Assembly: GCA_031177445.1 (NCBI GenBank)
Contig: JAPSGP010000103.1
Span: forward strand, 1 to 8,399
Length of the DNA stretch: 8,399 nt
Direction: 5' to 3'
From: Acidimicrobiia bacterium
Lineage (GTDB): Bacteria > Actinomycetota > Acidimicrobiia > IMCC26256 > JACDBD01
The position numbers and the translations under genes are program-made. Below are positions 6,206-8,399 of this stretch, in pieces. Below the pieces are notes generated by a model. It saw only the letters and a list, made by a program, of their open reading frames with translations, was not told the DNA's origin and searched no databases. The stretch's first letter is position 1. Each line of letters begins with the position of its first letter.

Positions 6206-7035
6206 GACGACGCACCCGGCTCGTCGGGCACCAGCCCTCGCAGCGCGTCGGCGCCGAACAGGGGCTCGGCGAACGGCGTGTAGTCGGGCCCGCGCCGGAG
6301 GTGGTGGCCGCCGTCTATCCCGATCGTCTGGCCCGTGATCCAGGTCGACTCGGGGCCGGCCAGGAAGCGGACGAGCCCAGCGATGTCGTCCGGCCTGCCG
6401 GCGCGCCCGAGCGGCATCTGCGCGAGGTAGTCGTCGAGCACCACATCGCTCGCGAAGATCCCGCCGACCATCTCGGTCTCGACCAGACCAGGCTGCACGG
6501 AGTTCACTCGAATGTTCGAAGGACCGAGCTCGTCGGCGGCCACGCGCACCAACATGTCGATTCCCGCCTTCCCGACGCAGTAGGCGCTGAGGTAGCGGTG
6601 CGTGGCGGTGCCGGCGATCGACGACACCCCTACGAACGATCCGCCCCGCCCCCGCGCCATGACCGGCGCCGAGTGCTTGAGCGTCAGGAAGGTGCCGATC
6701 ACGTTGAGCTCGACCGTCGCCCGCCACTGATCGAGCGGGCTGCTCGTGATCGGACCCATGTGCATCGAACCGCCCGCGCACGCGACCACGGCGTCGAGTC
6801 CGCCGGTGGGTTCGGACGCGGCTGCGACCGCTGACCGCACCTGCTCCTCGTCGGTCACGTCGGCGACGATCCAACGCGCACCGATGGACTCGGCCGCGGA
6901 CTCGAGGCGCTCCTTGGTGCGGCCGCAGATCGTGATCGATGCGCCGTCGGCGGCGAGCGCCTCCGCGCACGCCAGGCCGATCCCGCTGCCGCCGCCGGTG
7001 ACCAGCGCGCCGAAGCCGTCGAGTGTCTTGCTCAT
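6202..7035 (-). CDS. Short-chain dehydrogenase/reductase, probably NADP-type (SDR C, 277 aa)
   Basis: Classical SDR with TGGGSGIG (13-20), active-site Asn111, Ser139, Tyr152 and Lys156 (YCVGK), and the C-terminal ITGQTIGIDGG (233-243). Arg39 in ICGRT, in place of the aspartate seen in the two other SDRs here, suggests NADP(H). The NNAG motif is degenerate, reading ACAG (85-88). About 30 residues follow the usual end of the fold (GPDYTPFAEPLFGADAL), giving a slightly long C-terminus. The ATG start is firm, with GAGGAG (7050-7045) nine bases upstream, overlapping the TGA of the preceding dehydrogenase gene. A longer frame to 7122 would overlap that gene and is rejected. An enoyl or keto reductase role is as possible as an alcohol dehydrogenase role. 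Confidence 0.92.
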   Translation of the reverse strand: MSKTLDGFGALVTGGGSGIGLACAEALAADGASITICGRTKERLESAAESIGARWIVADVTDEEQVRSAVAAASEPTGGLDAVVACAGGSMHMGPITSSPLDQWRATVELNVIGTFLTLKHSAPVMARGRGGSFVGVSSIAGTATHRYLSAYCVGKAGIDMLVRVAADELGPSNIRVNSVQPGLVETEMVGGIFASDVVLDDYLAQMPLGRAGRPDDIAGLVRFLAGPESTWITGQTIGIDGGHHLRRGPDYTPFAEPLFGADALRGLVPDEPGASS

Positions 7036-7048
7036 CGCTTTCCGCTCC

Positions 7049-8224
7049 TCATCTCGGTGCCCGCGGCATCCCCAGGCCCGCGAGCGCCACGATCTCCCGC
7101 TGCACCTCGTTGACCCCGCCACCGAACGTGCCGACCGGCGCGTGGCGATAGGCCTGCTCGAGCTCGCCGTGCAACGCCGCGCCCTCGCTCCCCCCGCCGA
7201 GGTAGGCGGCCGATCCGACGACGTCCATCAACGCGCGCAACGACTCCACCCGGAGCTCGGTGCCGAGCACCTTCATCGCCGACGCGTCCGCGGGATTGAG
7301 GTCGCCGTCGGTGAGTGCGACCGCCACCCGCCAGTTCGTCAGCTTCAACGCGTCGACCTTGGCGTAGACGCGCGCCAGCACGACGCGCACCCATTCCTGG
7401 TCGATGACGCGCGTGCCGTCGGCCAGACGCGTCTCCTGCGCCCAACGCAGCACCGAGCGCAGGTGACGATCGGTCTGTCCCGCGGGCGCGAGCGCGACCC
7501 GCTCGTGGTTGAGCTGGGTCGTGATCATCTTCCAGCCCTCGTTCTCGTTACCGACGAGGGAGGTCACCGGTACCCGCACGTCCTCGTAGTACGTCACGTT
7601 GGTGAAGCCGCCACCCAGAAGGTGGATCGGCGTGTGCTTGAACCCGGGGAGCGACGTGTCGAGCAGCAGGATCGAGATGCCCTTGTGCTTGGGCGCGTCG
7701 GGATCGGTCCGGCACGCCAGCCAGATCCAGTCGGCGTCGTGGCCGCCGGTCGTGAAGACCTTCTGGCCGTTCACCACGTACTTGTCGCCGTCGCGCACGG
7801 CGCGAGTGCGGAGCGACGCGAGATCGGTGCCGGCTCCGGGCTCGGTGTAGCCGATCGCGAAGTGCAGCTCACCGGCCAGGATCTTCGGGAGGAAGTCGGC
7901 CTTCTGCTCCTCGGAGCCGAAGCGCATGAGCGTCGGACCCACCGTGTTCAGCGTGACGAGCGGCATCGGCACGGCCGCTCGCTGCGCTTCGTCGTAGAAG
8001 ATCAGTTGCTCGAGCGGCGTGCGGCCCTGCCCGCCGTACTCCTTGGGCCAGCCCACCCCGAGCCAGCCGTCCTTGCCCATCTGCCGCACGACATCGCGGT
8101 ACGCCTCACCGCCGGCCTCCATCGCCCCGAGGCTCGCCCTGCGCTCGGGCGTCATCAAGGACGCGAAGTAGCTGCGAACCTCGGCTTGGAGCGCGCGCTG
8201 CTCGGGCGAGAGCTCGAGGTGCAC
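7049..8224 (-). CDS. Acyl-CoA dehydrogenase, FadE26/FadE29-type subunit, second copy (391 aa)
   Basis: Paralogue of the dehydrogenase at 454-1629, with identical length and colinear motifs: GYTEPGAGTDLA (125-136), VNGQKVFTT (151-159), QLNHERV with Glu241, and FGGGVNEVQR (367-376), again without a glutamate at the MCAD Glu376 position. It therefore also looks like the base-bearing subunit of a heteromeric dehydrogenase. Segments such as HFAIGYTEPGAGTDLASLRT and the ACRTDPDAPKHKGISIL region (170-186) recall mycobacterial FadE29 (ChsE2) more than FadE26, from memory. Unlike the first copy, no small partner subunit follows it: SDR C comes next. The GTG start (8224-8222) gives the standard MHLELSPEQRALQ opening. 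It lies 11 bases after the upstream TGA, with a GAGGG ribosome binding site that runs out of that stop codon. The true partner may lie outside the window, or it may share the FadE27-like subunit. Confidence 0.93.
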   Translation of the reverse strand: MHLELSPEQRALQAEVRSYFASLMTPERRASLGAMEAGGEAYRDVVRQMGKDGWLGVGWPKEYGGQGRTPLEQLIFYDEAQRAAVPMPLVTLNTVGPTLMRFGSEEQKADFLPKILAGELHFAIGYTEPGAGTDLASLRTRAVRDGDKYVVNGQKVFTTGGHDADWIWLACRTDPDAPKHKGISILLLDTSLPGFKHTPIHLLGGGFTNVTYYEDVRVPVTSLVGNENEGWKMITTQLNHERVALAPAGQTDRHLRSVLRWAQETRLADGTRVIDQEWVRVVLARVYAKVDALKLTNWRVAVALTDGDLNPADASAMKVLGTELRVESLRALMDVVGSAAYLGGGSEGAALHGELEQAYRHAPVGTFGGGVNEVQREIVALAGLGMPRAPR

Positions 8225-8235
8225 TCGACGCGCCC

Positions 8236-8399
8236 TCAGGTCGCGGAGGCGGCGGCTTTGCCGACCGCCGGAGCAGGAGCCGGAGCTTGCGACGGCGACC
8301 CGGGTACACCGAGCGGATCGGAGACGGATCCGCTCGGCGTCGGCGTCGGGACGACGACGACCGGCATCTCCGGCGGGGGGCCGAAGGCGACGACCGGCA
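8236..8399 (-). CDS. C-terminal end of an unidentified protein with a proline/alanine-rich tail (5' end off right edge)
   Basis: Reading in from the right edge, one minus-strand frame runs 53 codons to a TGA at 8238-8236, with mostly G or C in third positions. The tail is dominated by Pro, Val, Ala and Ser, with PTPTPSG, a PAPAPA stretch and no charged segment, so it is probably disordered. It is not recognisable to family. Proline-rich tails of this sort end several actinobacterial Mce-type and other exported proteins, and mce genes lie near fadE26/fadE27 in mycobacteria, but that is a guess from context only. The stop lies 11 bases before the GTG of the dehydrogenase gene and its last bases form that gene's ribosome binding site, which argues that the frame is real and that the two are coupled. 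Confidence 0.6.
   Translation of the reverse strand, partial: PVVAFGPPPEMPVVVVPTPTPSGSVSDPLGVPGSPSQAPAPAPAVGKAAASAT
8309..8337. repeat. Perfect 11-bp inverted repeat (hairpin) inside the upstream gene
   Basis: The arms are CCGAGCGGATC (8309-8319) and GATCCGCTCGG (8327-8337), exact reverse complements with a seven-base loop. RNA from either strand would form a very stable GC-rich stem. No run of U follows on the minus strand, so it is not a standard intrinsic terminator. It lies about 85 bases before the start of the downstream dehydrogenase, in the codons of the disordered tail. Confidence 0.7.

Noticed and set aside
6206..6970. N-terminal extension of SDR B to a start at 6970
   Set aside because: The extension lies wholly inside SDR C and is arginine-rich with no motif. 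The GTG at 6205 gives a standard SDR opening and a GTGA coupling overlap.

Overview
This is a gene-dense, GC-rich window with many GTG starts and no RNA genes, mobile elements or CRISPR arrays. It looks chromosomal and from an actinomycete-type bacterium. The evidence is codon use, the fadE-type acyl-CoA dehydrogenases and a perfect match to the actinobacterial KstR operator consensus. Genus cannot be told from the sequence.

There are ten coding regions in three blocks. Block 1 (minus strand, 2435 down to the left edge) is a short-chain dehydrogenase (SDR A), then a 391-residue acyl-CoA dehydrogenase of the FadE26/FadE29 type, then the N-terminal 142 codons of a second, dissimilar acyl-CoA dehydrogenase resembling FadE27. 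The last two look like the two subunits of a heteromeric enzyme of the ChsE4-ChsE5 kind, which in mycobacteria desaturates steroid side-chain CoA thioesters. Block 2 (plus strand, 2549-5381) is a TetR-family regulator, a luciferase-like flavin-dependent oxidoreductase and a zinc alcohol dehydrogenase. Block 3 (minus strand, right edge down to 5378) is the proline-rich tail of an unknown protein, a second 391-residue FadE26/FadE29-type dehydrogenase and two more SDRs (C and B), all tightly packed with coupled starts.

Blocks 1 and 2 diverge from a 113-base control region (2436-2548). It holds a 14-bp KstR-type palindrome close to the SDR A start and, nearer the tetR start, a perfect 11-bp inverted repeat that probably is the operator of the local TetR protein. 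Blocks 2 and 3 converge on a shared CTAG in which both stop codons overlap.

Taken together the window looks like part of a catabolic locus for a sterol, steroid or similar polycyclic or branched acyl substrate. Dehydrogenases would desaturate the acyl-CoA side chain, SDRs and the alcohol dehydrogenase would oxidise hydroxyl groups, and the flavin-dependent oxidoreductase may perform an oxygenation or hydride transfer. The substrate assignment is inference; the family calls are firm.
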